Origin: Zwartia panacis
GTDB lineage: Bacteria > Pseudomonadota > Gammaproteobacteria > Burkholderiales > Burkholderiaceae_B
Length of the DNA: 64,000 bases
NCBI RefSeq assembly: GCF_030410395.1
Contig: NZ_JAUHHF010000005.1
Coordinates: forward strand, 62,001-126,000
Direction of reading: 5' to 3'
In this document: positions 28,851-42,095 of the stretch, one piece after another
Layout of the letters: each line of letters opens with the position of its first letter
Numbering within the stretch: position 1 is the stretch's first letter
Position numbers and translations under genes: made by a program
The notes under the pieces: model-generated
The model's input: only the letters and a program-made list of their open reading frames with translations
Database searches by the model: none
Told to the model about the DNA's origin: nothing

Positions 28851-29651
28851 TTATTGGTTACGAGGAGGCAGGCCGAGTGCCTTGCGATCTGCGGAGACGG
28901 CTTCGTCATCTTCGTAGCTTGGCAAGCTTTCTGCGTCAGCAATCGGTCCTTTGACTTGAACTTCGCGACGTTTGAGATAGGCATCGCGGATAAAGCTGTA
29001 GCGGTCCAGCGCTGTGCGATCAACGGTATCGCTGACTTCGAGCAAGGCTTCGCGACGCTGGACGACCTCCAGTCCGTAGATCGAGTTTCGAACTGAAATA
29101 TCGGTCACCATCTGACCATAGCCGAATTGATTGACATATGCGTCAGCGATGAGACCCGTGCCATCACGAACAGTACTTGCCCCGATCAGCGGCAAAACAA
29201 TATAGGGTCCCGAACTGATTCCCCAGACGCCTAGGGTGACACCAAAATCGTTCGGGATGCGTTTAGCGCCTGTGGTGCTGGCAAGGTCCAAACAGCCGCC
29301 CAGGCCTAGGGTAGTATTGAGCATGACCCGGCCAAACGTGTTGATGGCATCAATATGCCTTCCTTGAAGAGAGCTATTCACGCCTGCCCAGATATCTCCG
29401 ATGTTCAAAAAGATGTTGTGGATGCAAGTTCGGATGGGTTGAGGCGTGATAGTGGCATAAGCTCGGGCGACAGGCTTGAAAATGGCGCGGTCAATCGTGT
29501 CGTTGAACTCAAAAACCGCCCGGTTGGAACTTTCCCATGGGTCTGCGGCGATCGGCGTGGTCACGGAGTGCGTCGCGCAGCCACCGAGAACAGCTAGTAG
29601 CCCGATGAGCAGGGTTTTATGAATAATATGCGTCTTCATAGTAGTAACCAT
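28851..29651 (-). CDS. mlaA: Outer-membrane lipoprotein MlaA (VacJ)
   Basis: The outer-membrane member of the Mla system, which removes misplaced phospholipids from the outer leaflet. 266 residues with lipobox LGGC, then the family core DPWESSNRAVFEFNDTIDRA (20 residues) and GVWGISSGPYIVLPLIGASTVRDG. An ATG at 29639 is an equally possible start; neither has a strong ribosome site. In E. coli mlaA is unlinked; its place between mlaD and mlaC is typical of betaproteobacteria. Confidence 0.93.
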   Translation of the reverse strand: MVTTMKTHIIHKTLLIGLLAVLGGCATHSVTTPIAADPWESSNRAVFEFNDTIDRAIFKPVARAYATITPQPIRTCIHNIFLNIGDIWAGVNSSLQGRHIDAINTFGRVMLNTTLGLGGCLDLASTTGAKRIPNDFGVTLGVWGISSGPYIVLPLIGASTVRDGTGLIADAYVNQFGYGQMVTDISVRNSIYGLEVVQRREALLEVSDTVDRTALDRYSFIRDAYLKRREVQVKGPIADAESLPSYEDDEAVSADRKALGLPPRNQ

Positions 29652-29653
29652 TA

Positions 29654-30157
29654 TTAATTTTTAGGCTTGGCTGAGCCCGAAGCGGGAGCCGTCTCACTAC
29701 CTTGCTTTTCCGCAGTATTAAACAGAAACTGGCTAATCAGGCTTTCTAGCACGATTGCGCTCTGAGTGTATTGAATGGTGCCGTTGTTGGCGAGATTGGT
29801 GTCGTCCCCACCCGCTTCGAGACCAATGTATTGCTCACCTAATAAACCTGAGGTCAGAATTTTCGCAGACGAGTCAACGGGGAAAAGAAAACCTTTTTCC
29901 ATATCCAGCTGGACGACAGCCTGGTAGGTCTTGGTGTCCAGAGAGATCGATGACACGCGTCCAACCACCACTCCCGCGCTTTTGACGGGAGCCCTGACTT
30001 TGAGTCCGCCGATGTTATCGAACTTGGCCGACAGGGTATAGGTCTGAGCGATGGAAAAGCTGCTTAGATTTGCGGCGCGTAAGGCCAGAAACGTGATGGC
30101 GATTCCACCCAGAAGCACAAAGAGTCCAACCCACCAGTCTGTTTTTTCAGTAGACAT
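29654..30157 (-). CDS. mlaD: MlaD, MCE-domain substrate-binding subunit
   Basis: A single-pass inner-membrane protein whose MCE domain forms a periplasmic hexameric ring on MlaFE. 167 residues: membrane helix (WWVGLFVLLGGIAITFLAL), MCE core (LSAKFDNIGGLKVRAPVKSAGVVVG) in pieces FDNIGGLKVRAPVK and GLLGEQYIGLEAG, then a hydrophobic helix (IVLESLISQFLF) and a polar tail. It lies 13 bases after mlaE. Confidence 0.95.
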   Translation of the reverse strand: MSTEKTDWWVGLFVLLGGIAITFLALRAANLSSFSIAQTYTLSAKFDNIGGLKVRAPVKSAGVVVGRVSSISLDTKTYQAVVQLDMEKGFLFPVDSSAKILTSGLLGEQYIGLEAGGDDTNLANNGTIQYTQSAIVLESLISQFLFNTAEKQGSETAPASGSAKPKN

Positions 30158-30170
30158 TTCGGTTCCAATA

Positions 30171-30956
30171 TCAGTTGCTGAACATCAAGGCGGTCAGCAG
30201 AAAATCAAGACCCAACACTGCAAGAGAGCCGGCTACAACCGTACGGGTTGTTGCGCGTGCCACACCTTCGGGGGTCGGGCGGGATTGCCAGCCTTCGTAG
30301 AGCGCAATCAAGGTGACGGCAACTCCGAACACAAGGCTTTTGATGACGCCATTCATGACGTCTTTCCAGACGTCAACGCCACTTTGCATTTGAGACCAAA
30401 AGGCGCCAGTGTCGATGCCGATCATCAGTACACCTACAATCCAGCCGCCTAGAATACCCACCATTGAAAAGACAGCCGCCAAAATAGGCATGGCAATGAC
30501 GCCTCCCCAGAACCGCGGGGCCAGCACTCGGCGAATGGGATCAACGGCCATCACTTCCATGGCGGCAAGTTGTTCACCTGCTTTCATCAGACCAATTTCC
30601 GCTGTCAGGGAGGTGCCAGCTCGGCCGGCAAAAAGCAAGGCTGTCACCACGGGACCCAGCTCACGGGTGAGTGAAAGTGCCACCAACAGGCCAAGTGCTT
30701 CTTCGGAACCGTAACGATTGAGGGTGTAATAACCTTGAAGCCCGAGCACGAAACCAACAAAGAGTCCGGACACAGCAATGATCAGCAGAGAATAGTTGCC
30801 AATGAAATGGATTTGTTGGGTGACCAGGCGCGGACGCGTCAAAGCAATGCCGCTGCGTCGCAGAAGCAGCAGAAAAAACCGCGTAAACATACCGAGCCCG
30901 ACGATTCGGGTGCGCACCATGCGGCCGGTTATTTCGAGCGCGCGATTAGGACTCAT
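30171..30956 (-). CDS. mlaE: MlaE lipid ABC transporter permease
   Basis: The permease of the Mla complex. 261 residues from the ATG at 30956, which overlaps the mlaF stop (ATGA). Multiple membrane segments with the MlaE signature [20 protein letters not shown] and the [13 protein letters not shown] loop that docks onto the ATPase. Confidence 0.95.
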   Translation of the reverse strand: MSPNRALEITGRMVRTRIVGLGMFTRFFLLLLRRSGIALTRPRLVTQQIHFIGNYSLLIIAVSGLFVGFVLGLQGYYTLNRYGSEEALGLLVALSLTRELGPVVTALLFAGRAGTSLTAEIGLMKAGEQLAAMEVMAVDPIRRVLAPRFWGGVIAMPILAAVFSMVGILGGWIVGVLMIGIDTGAFWSQMQSGVDVWKDVMNGVIKSLVFGVAVTLIALYEGWQSRPTPEGVARATTRTVVAGSLAVLGLDFLLTALMFSN

Positions 30957-31786
30957 CGACGCGCCTCTTGCTGTTTGAGCCAAGACTCGAATTTTGGCGT
31001 GCTGGGGTAATCAAAAGGCACCGGTCCGTCAGGCTCGCCTTTTAAAAACTGCTGAACATATGGATCTGGCGAATTGCCCAGTGTCGTTGGCGTTCCGTGT
31101 GCTTTGATGGCTCCCTGACCGATCAGATAAACATGATCCGCGATGGCAAAAGACTCCGTGATGTCATGTGTAATCACAACCGAAGCACAGCCGAGTCGAT
31201 CCGAGAGGCTTCGTATCAGTCTTGCTGTAATCCCAAGTGAAATGGGATCGAGACCTGCGAAAGGCTCGTCATACAACACGAGCTCGGGTTCCAGAACAAC
31301 TGCGCGCGCAAGCGCCACGCGGCGTGCCATGCCACCGGATATTTCTGAGACTTTGAGATGTGCAGCCGTGCGCAGCCCGACAGCCTCGAGTTTGTCCAGA
31401 ACACGCGCGAGCAATTCGGAAGGCGAGAGTTTGGTGTGTTCTCTGAGGGGAAAAGCGACATTTTCAAAGACGTTGAGATCTGTGAACAACGCGCCTTGCT
31501 GAAAGAGCACCCCCATTTTTTGGCGCAGGGTTTGCAGCTGATCGCCAGTGACCTGAGCGAGATCTTGATTAAAGAGACTGACAACGCCAGCGCGCGCTTT
31601 GATTTGTCCCGTCGCTGCGCGCAGAAGGGTTGTTTTCCCAGAGCCTGATCCACCCATCAGAGCCACCACCTGCCCGCGTCGGACATTCAGAGAGATATCG
31701 CGCAAAATACTCACGTCTCCATAGCCCAGTGACACATCGGCCAGGCGTAAAACGAGATCGTCAGGTGCGGAAGAAAGCGAGGGCAT
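30953..31786 (-). CDS. mlaF: MlaF lipid ABC transporter ATPase
   Basis: The ATPase of the Mla complex. 277 residues from the ATG at 31786; the frame runs on to 31894, but the extension has no family features. Walker [12 protein letters not shown], signature [13 protein letters not shown], Walker [13 protein letters not shown] and VITHDITES. First gene of mlaFEDAC. Confidence 0.94.
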   Translation of the reverse strand: MPSLSSAPDDLVLRLADVSLGYGDVSILRDISLNVRRGQVVALMGGSGSGKTTLLRAATGQIKARAGVVSLFNQDLAQVTGDQLQTLRQKMGVLFQQGALFTDLNVFENVAFPLREHTKLSPSELLARVLDKLEAVGLRTAAHLKVSEISGGMARRVALARAVVLEPELVLYDEPFAGLDPISLGITARLIRSLSDRLGCASVVITHDITESFAIADHVYLIGQGAIKAHGTPTTLGNSPDPYVQQFLKGEPDGPVPFDYPSTPKFESWLKQQEARR

Positions 31787-31909
31787 CAGGAACCCGGTGA
31801 GGTCATCGCCAAATGGCTGGAACAGGTAAGAATACCCAGTGACCCTGCATTGTAGCGCTCGCTGCCCGGTGTTCGCGACCGACTGACGGCACAAAAGATG
31901 GCTGGAGAC

Positions 31910-32905
31910 TTAATTCAGCTTGATATCTGCCGATTTAATGACTTTTGTCCATTTGGCGGTTTCTGAGGCGATAAAGTTGCCAAAAGCTTCAGGTGTGCCG
32001 CCCACCGCTTGACTCCCGACGCTTGAAATCGCAGTAGCGACGTCGGGGTCTTTGAGAATTTCGTTAAAAGCCTGATTCAATTTGGCGATGATGGGAGCCG
32101 GCGTCCCGGCCGGTACGATGATCCCTTGCCAATTGTAGGATTCAAAACCTTTTATGCCAAGCTCTGACATCGTGGGCACATCTGGAAGGATTGTCAGTCG
32201 CTCGGCGGAAGTGACCGCGATGGGGCGGACTCGGCCACCTTGAATGGAGGGTAGCGCCGCGTAGCCCATTTCAAACATCATGTTCAGGTGTCCGGCCATG
32301 AGATCTGTCGCTGCGGGTGAGCCCCCTTTGTAGGGCACGTGCGTAATATCGATTTTGGCGGAGTCCCTGAACATTTCGCCTGACAAATGATGCGCGCCAC
32401 CCACACCAGAGGAGCCGAACGTCAGTTTGCCAGGTTCTTTTTTAGCCAGAGCGATAAGTTCGTCGAGCGTTTTGACCGGCATGTTGTTCGCCACGCTTAA
32501 TACAAGCGGACTGTTTTCGATCAAAATCACGGGTGCCAGATCCCGGGCGACGTTATATGGCATCTTGGGCATCAGTGAGGGATTCACCGCCAGAGGGGCG
32601 AGATTTCCAGACCCAAGTGTGTAGCCATCGGGCGCGGCTTTGGCGATCATGGATGTCCCGATGACTCCGCCTGCGCCACCTTTATTTTCGACCACAACAG
32701 GTTGACCGAGTTTGTCTGAAAGCTTACGCGCCAAAAGCCGCATTCTGGTGTCAGAAAAGCCTCCCGGCGCATAAGGCACAATCAATGTCAGCCCCTTGTT
32801 CGGCCAGTTGTCTGTTGCCTGCGCTTGGGCCTGGATTGGCGCAAGAGATAAAACAGCCAACAAACCGGATACTGCGAATTGAAAGAGGCGTGACATTTTT
32901 TTCAT
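31910..32905 (-). CDS. Bug-family (TctC-like) periplasmic solute receptor
   Basis: A tripartite-tricarboxylate-type binding protein, 331 residues: signal peptide (ends QAQAQA), then PNKGLTLIVPYAPGGFSDT, the VVENKGGAGGVIGT motif and the two-lobed receptor fold. Betaproteobacteria carry many orphan Bug genes. No TctA/TctB membrane partners are near, so the ligand cannot be predicted. It is inserted between gltD and mlaF in the same orientation. Confidence 0.92.
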   Translation of the reverse strand: MKKMSRLFQFAVSGLLAVLSLAPIQAQAQATDNWPNKGLTLIVPYAPGGFSDTRMRLLARKLSDKLGQPVVVENKGGAGGVIGTSMIAKAAPDGYTLGSGNLAPLAVNPSLMPKMPYNVARDLAPVILIENSPLVLSVANNMPVKTLDELIALAKKEPGKLTFGSSGVGGAHHLSGEMFRDSAKIDITHVPYKGGSPAATDLMAGHLNMMFEMGYAALPSIQGGRVRPIAVTSAERLTILPDVPTMSELGIKGFESYNWQGIIVPAGTPAPIIAKLNQAFNEILKDPDVATAISSVGSQAVGGTPEAFGNFIASETAKWTKVIKSADIKLN

Positions 32906-32933
32906 GGAAGTGCCTGTAACCTGTAAGACCGGT

Positions 32934-34400
32934 TTAACGTGGAAGTTCGCTTGAGCCCATCAGGAACTCATCGACCGAACGAGCGCATTGACGACCCTCG
33001 CGGATCGCCCACACCACGAGGGACTGACCACGTCTCATGTCGCCTGCGGCAAAGACTTTGTCGACATTGCTCTTGTAGTCATCGGTATTGGCGCGTGCAT
33101 TGCCGCGTGGATCCTGGTCAATGCCAAAAGCAGTCAAAACATTGCTGACGGGCGCGACAAAACCCATTGCCAAGAGCACCAGGTCGGCCTGGATATCAAA
33201 CTCTGAACCTTTGATTTCCTGCATACGCATTTGTCCAGTGGTCTCATCCTTGATCCACTCGACGCGTGCAGCCACCAGTTTTTCAACTTTACCGTTTTTG
33301 CCGACAAGAGATTTGCTGGTGATGGCCCAGTCGCGTTCGGCGCCTTCTTCGTGCGAGGACGAAGTACGCAGCTTGGCGGGCCAATAGGGCCATGTCATGG
33401 CTTTGTTCTCGCTCTCGGGCGGGCGAGGCATGAGTTCGATCTGGGTGACGGATTTCGCGCCGTGGCGATTGCTCGTGCCCACGCAGTCCGAGCCGGTATC
33501 TCCACCACCAATGACCACAACGTGTTTGCCTTTTGCCAAAACCTGATTGCTGAGTTTGTCACCGGCAACCACTTTGTTTTGTGGACGCAAAAAGTCCATG
33601 GCGTACATGACACCATCCAGCTCACGTCCAGGAATAGGCAAGTCGCGCGGCGTTTCGCAGCCGCCCGTCAACACAATCGCATCGAATTCTTTTTGAAGCG
33701 ATTCTGGCGTTTTGACCGTCAAACCTTTTTCGGGCGCATCGCCTGCCTGACCCACATAATGCGAAGCTTTGAAGGTCACGCCCTCCGCTTCCATTTGCGC
33801 GATACGCTGATCGATGAGTTTCTTTTCAAGTTTGAAATCAGGAATGCCGTAACGAAGCAACCCACCGATCCGGTCATTCTTTTCGAAAACCGTCACGTCG
33901 TGACCGACACGCGCCAGTTGCTGGGCGCAAGCCAAGCCTGCAGGGCCGGAGCCAATCACAGCCACTTTTTTACCTGTCTTTTGGGCAGGCACTTGCGGGA
34001 CGACCCAACCTTGCTCCCAACCCTTGTCGATGATGGCATGTTCGATTGACTTGATGCCGACCGCGTCGTCGTTGATGTTGAGCGTACAGGCAGCTTCGCA
34101 AGGTGCCGGGCAAATACGACCCGTGAACTCGGGGAAGTTGTTGGTTGAATGTAAAACATCCAGTGCGGCGCGCCAGTTTTGGCGGTAAACAAGATCATTC
34201 CAGTCAGGGATGATGTTGTTGACAGGGCACCCATTGTTGCAAAAAGGGATGCCACAATCCATGCAACGCGCAGCTTGTTTGCCCGCCTGCTCATCACTCA
34301 GATGCAAAACAAACTCGCGCCAGTGCTTGAGTCGGTTTGCGGGTGGCTCAGAGGCCTCTTGCAAGCGTTTGACTTCTAGAAATCCAGTAATTTTTCCCAT
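32934..34400 (-). CDS. gltD: Glutamate synthase small subunit
   Basis: The FAD/iron-sulfur subunit that passes NADPH electrons to GltB. 488 residues: 4Fe-4S ligands [14 protein letters not shown] and CPAPCEAAC in the N-terminal domain, FAD site [21 protein letters not shown] site [13 protein letters not shown], and the C-terminal [18 protein letters not shown]. It follows gltB by 9 bases. Confidence 0.97.
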   Translation of the reverse strand: MGKITGFLEVKRLQEASEPPANRLKHWREFVLHLSDEQAGKQAARCMDCGIPFCNNGCPVNNIIPDWNDLVYRQNWRAALDVLHSTNNFPEFTGRICPAPCEAACTLNINDDAVGIKSIEHAIIDKGWEQGWVVPQVPAQKTGKKVAVIGSGPAGLACAQQLARVGHDVTVFEKNDRIGGLLRYGIPDFKLEKKLIDQRIAQMEAEGVTFKASHYVGQAGDAPEKGLTVKTPESLQKEFDAIVLTGGCETPRDLPIPGRELDGVMYAMDFLRPQNKVVAGDKLSNQVLAKGKHVVVIGGGDTGSDCVGTSNRHGAKSVTQIELMPRPPESENKAMTWPYWPAKLRTSSSHEEGAERDWAITSKSLVGKNGKVEKLVAARVEWIKDETTGQMRMQEIKGSEFDIQADLVLLAMGFVAPVSNVLTAFGIDQDPRGNARANTDDYKSNVDKVFAAGDMRRGQSLVVWAIREGRQCARSVDEFLMGSSELPR

Positions 34401-34409
34401 GATGATTCC

Positions 34410-39146
<4,737 letters not shown>

Positions 39147-39237
39147 ATCGTGCTCCAGGACCGGGCTGCTATGTTGCAGCGCAAGAGCGTAACAATACCC
39201 TTGAAAATCAAGCGATGCAAGGAAATAAATAGGGGTG

Positions 39238-39287
39238 CGTCCCCATTTAATTTAGGGCACAACAATGGTGCAAATAAAATGGGGACG
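39238..39287. repeat. REP-like inverted repeat beside the transposase-like gene
   Basis: Arms CGTCCCCATTTAATTT (39238-39253) and AAATAAAATGGGGACG (39272-39287) are complementary at 15 of 16 positions with an 18-base centre. It lies 2 bases past the stop of the transposase-like gene and may be a stem-loop or a REP-type element recognised by such proteins. It has no T run, so it is not a typical terminator. Confidence 0.7.
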
Positions 39288-39289
39288 GA

Positions 39290-39976
39290 TCATTGCTTTT
39301 TGGGACGGCCTCTAACCCCTGGCTGTACGCGACGGGTTGCCGTTTTTTGCAAATCGGCCATGAATCGCTCATCCCCAAGCGCCCATTGGCCGCGCAAGCA
39401 GGTGGAGATTTGTCTGTCCGAGGCAGATGGTAGTCCTTCGGATAGCTTGCGGCGATAGTTGGCCTGTCGGTCAAACGGCGTATTGCCGCAGAGCCAGTAG
39501 TCTGGATGAGGCTGCAGCCAGGAATACATCGCACCAGGTGCGCCAGTATGCGTACGAGCCGAAGACCAAGGCCAGGACTCGGCATCCTCGACAAGTTTTT
39601 CTCTCACAGGGTGTAATTCAAGCCATATCAGACTGGGTAATACCCAGAGGCCTGGTTGAGGAATAGTTGAATGATAGCGACCGGCAAAAACACTACCCGA
39701 CCTGAGCTGTGCGGCCAAGTTGCGACCAAGGGCCTGTACGAGGGAAGGCAGGCTGGAGGAGGCCTCGGGCGTAGCCAAAATAACCATACTGCGAGGTGTG
39801 ACTGCCCAGCCGTGCACGGCAACCTGATGCAAAGGGGCAAGCCGCCCAAGCCAGTTCAGTAGTTCTGGATAGGGCTGAGAGTCAAACGATTGAAGACTAC
39901 GCTGTGTAGACTCAGAAAAATCAACACTGATGAGCTGGGCGTAACCCTCTGCGTAGAGCCGGGGTTGTCGGGCCAT
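39290..39976 (-). CDS. RAYT/IS200-like transposase homologue lacking the HUH motif
   Basis: A 228-residue relative of REP-associated tyrosine transposases. Family anchors remain: start MARQPRLYAEGY, LQALGRN-type helix (LVQALGRNLAAQL), FAGRYHST, LELHPVREKLVEDAESWPWSSAR, and the C-terminal RRVQPGVRGRPKK. Where the family has a NHVHLL-type HUH motif this protein reads RSMVILA (about residues 61-67), so both metal-binding histidines are gone. The frame is intact over full length, so it looks like a domesticated or non-catalytic DNA-binding protein rather than a recent pseudogene. Confidence 0.75.
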   Translation of the reverse strand: MARQPRLYAEGYAQLISVDFSESTQRSLQSFDSQPYPELLNWLGRLAPLHQVAVHGWAVTPRSMVILATPEASSSLPSLVQALGRNLAAQLRSGSVFAGRYHSTIPQPGLWVLPSLIWLELHPVREKLVEDAESWPWSSARTHTGAPGAMYSWLQPHPDYWLCGNTPFDRQANYRRKLSEGLPSASDRQISTCLRGQWALGDERFMADLQKTATRRVQPGVRGRPKKQ

Positions 39977-39997
39977 AGTCGAATATTAAGCCCGTAA

Positions 39998-40942
39998 TCA
40001 GGGCTTTTTGAGCCTGTAAAAAAGGTTGGGCTCGCTGACGATATAAAGATTGCCGGAGTCGTCCGTCGCAATGCCTTCGGGTCGGGGCATGGGCTTGGCA
40101 CCCTTGGGTGAGAGAGAAAGCATGCCGCGACCACGTCCCGTATCGCCATCGAGCTGAACAATCATTTGGGATTCCTCGCTCAGCAGGTAGACGCGACCGT
40201 TCGCAGGATCTGCCTCAACGGATGAAAGATCCGTTGCAAAAGGGACCTCGTCGAGCCAATGGCTAATGTTTTCGATACGCAGACCGCGTGAATCAGGTGA
40301 TTGCAGATAGTTCAGACCACTCACCCGGTACAGGGTGCGAGGGCTATGTTCCTTTGAGATGTAAAGCCGATCGCGTTTGAGGTCGTAGCCCAGACCGTTG
40401 AAGCCTTGATTCGCGTCTTCACCCTCGCCAAAGCGGAGTAACAGTGCGAAAGCGCGGGTGACATCAAGGGCTTGAGGTGTCGATGGCATTTCGGTGAGGA
40501 CGACCCGGTTACGCTTGCCATTGACAAGCGCGACACGATTGCCACCCATCCAAGCGATCCCATTGATGTCGGACATGCCTTTGACGGGGTAGGTTGCAAG
40601 CAGCTGTCCGTCCGTGGAGAGCGCGACAATAGCAGTGGGCTTGTTGATCACACCTAACAGGCGTTTTTGTAGCGGGTCATAAGCCAAACCTGCGAATTTG
40701 CCTTCCAGGCCCTGAACGGGGCGAGGCTGGTCGGGGGTGGCGAAGCCTGTGAGAGTGTTTCCACCCTCTGCAGCGATTTTCTTTTCCCACTCCGCTTGCT
40801 TGGCGGCCAAGCCCGAAATCCAGCGGTACGCGACCTGTTCGGCGTGGTAGTAGCGCACGCCGATGTAAGTCGCCCAACCCACAGCAATAATGAGCAGGCA
40901 GGCAAGCAAAATTTTGGAAAGAAACTTGACTAAGTCGGACAT
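39998..40942 (-). CDS. SdiA-regulated-type (YjiK-like) beta-propeller protein, membrane anchored
   Basis: 314 residues from the ATG at 40942; an in-frame TTG lies 18 bases further up. One N-terminal membrane helix (ILLACLLIIAVGWATYIGV) precedes a repetitive beta-rich domain: KFAGLAYDPLQKRLLGV, INGIAWMGGNRVALVN, GFNGLGYDLKRDRLYISKE, SSVEADPANGRVYLLSEES, EGIATDDSGNLYIVSEPNLFY. These read as propeller blades facing the periplasm. Function unknown. It is divergent from rpoH. Confidence 0.8.
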   Translation of the reverse strand: MSDLVKFLSKILLACLLIIAVGWATYIGVRYYHAEQVAYRWISGLAAKQAEWEKKIAAEGGNTLTGFATPDQPRPVQGLEGKFAGLAYDPLQKRLLGVINKPTAIVALSTDGQLLATYPVKGMSDINGIAWMGGNRVALVNGKRNRVVLTEMPSTPQALDVTRAFALLLRFGEGEDANQGFNGLGYDLKRDRLYISKEHSPRTLYRVSGLNYLQSPDSRGLRIENISHWLDEVPFATDLSSVEADPANGRVYLLSEESQMIVQLDGDTGRGRGMLSLSPKGAKPMPRPEGIATDDSGNLYIVSEPNLFYRLKKP

Positions 40943-41057
40943 ACCCGAATCCAGGGACAAACAAAAGCTCGAAACTGACTCAGTCAGTCTGGAAACCGCC
41001 CCTCAGATTAACACTCCGGCGAAGATTGCGGAACTTTTGCTATATAAAACCGTCATA

Positions 41058-41084
41058 TTGGCACTCGCAGCGCTCGAGTGCTAA
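41058..41084. promoter_or_regulatory. CIRCE operator (HrcA site) upstream of rpoH
   Basis: TTGGCACTC (41058-41066), nine bases, then GAGTGCTAA (41076-41084). This matches the CIRCE consensus arms TTAGCACTC and GAGTGCTAA with one mismatch and the exact 9-base spacer. It lies 43 bases before the rpoH ATG and just after a -10-like TATATAA (41041). HrcA would repress rpoH here. Confidence 0.92.
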
Positions 41085-41127
41085 TATCAAGACTCAGATG
41101 GCGCCTCGAAAACAGGAGTCTACGATT

Positions 41128-42009
41128 ATGACAAATACGGCAGCTTTAACCTTGCAACCTAGTCAACTCGCCATGGCCATATCGAATCCCGGTTCGTTGG
41201 GAACGATTGAAGCCTATATCGCGACGGTCAACCGCTTGCCCGTGCTGACGCCGGAGCAAGAGAGCGGGCTTGCCCGACGTTTGCGTGACGAGCAGGATAT
41301 TGAAGCGGCCCGGGAGCTGGTGTTGTCGCATTTGCGCCTCGTGGTATCCGTGGCGCGTCAGTACCTAGGCTATGGACTGCCTCACGCCGACCTGATCCAG
41401 GAAGGCAACGTCGGCTTGATGAAAGCCGTCAAAAGGTTCGACCCAGAACGCGGGGTTCGACTTGTTTCTTTCGCTGTGCACTGGATCAAAGCTGAAATTC
41501 ATGAATACATCGTGCGCAACTGGCGCATGGTGAAAGTCGCCACGACAAAAGCGCAACGCAAGCTGTTTTTTAATCTGCGCAGCATGCGTCCGGACGGACA
41601 AACGCTCGACTCGAAACAAGTTGATGAGATCGCGGCGCATTTGAATGTTCGCACTGAAGATGTTCGCGAGATGGAGGTGCGCCTCTCCGGACGAGAAATG
41701 TCGCTGGAAAACCAGGACGATGACGAGGACGCATACGCTCCTATCGCATATTTGTCTGACGAGGGGCACTCTGATCCGACTCAGGTTCTGGAGCGCCGTG
41801 CCGAAGACTTGATGCGGGGTGCGGGTCTCGATCGTGCGCTGGATGCACTCGATCCCCGCTCACGCCGGATTGTCCAGGCGCGCTGGCTACAAGACGACAG
41901 TGGCGCGACGCTGCACGAGCTGGCTGAAGAGTTCGGCGTATCGGCCGAACGCATTCGTCAGATCGAAGTTGCCGCGATGAAAAAAATGCGTTTAGCGTTA
42001 ACAAACTAA
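41128..42009 (+). CDS. rpoH: RNA polymerase heat-shock sigma factor RpoH (sigma-32)
   Basis: 293 residues. The ATG at 41128 follows CAGGAG by 9 bases; the longer frame from 41026 covers the CIRCE site. Sigma-70-family regions are visible: region 2 (LVLSHLRLVVSVARQYLGYGLPHADL in pieces, DLIQEGNVGLMKAVKRFDP), the RpoH box QRKLFFNLR, and region 4 HTH (TLHELAEEFGVSAERIRQIE). Monocistronic; control by HrcA is predicted from the upstream CIRCE. Confidence 0.97.
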   Translation: MTNTAALTLQPSQLAMAISNPGSLGTIEAYIATVNRLPVLTPEQESGLARRLRDEQDIEAARELVLSHLRLVVSVARQYLGYGLPHADLIQEGNVGLMKAVKRFDPERGVRLVSFAVHWIKAEIHEYIVRNWRMVKVATTKAQRKLFFNLRSMRPDGQTLDSKQVDEIAAHLNVRTEDVREMEVRLSGREMSLENQDDDEDAYAPIAYLSDEGHSDPTQVLERRAEDLMRGAGLDRALDALDPRSRRIVQARWLQDDSGATLHELAEEFGVSAERIRQIEVAAMKKMRLALTN

Positions 42010-42095
42010 AAAACTAAATTCAATATCCGCCAACATCACGTACCATAAGGTTCTAAGAGCAGGCAACGCCTGCAGGGTTAACGGAATCAGTTGGT

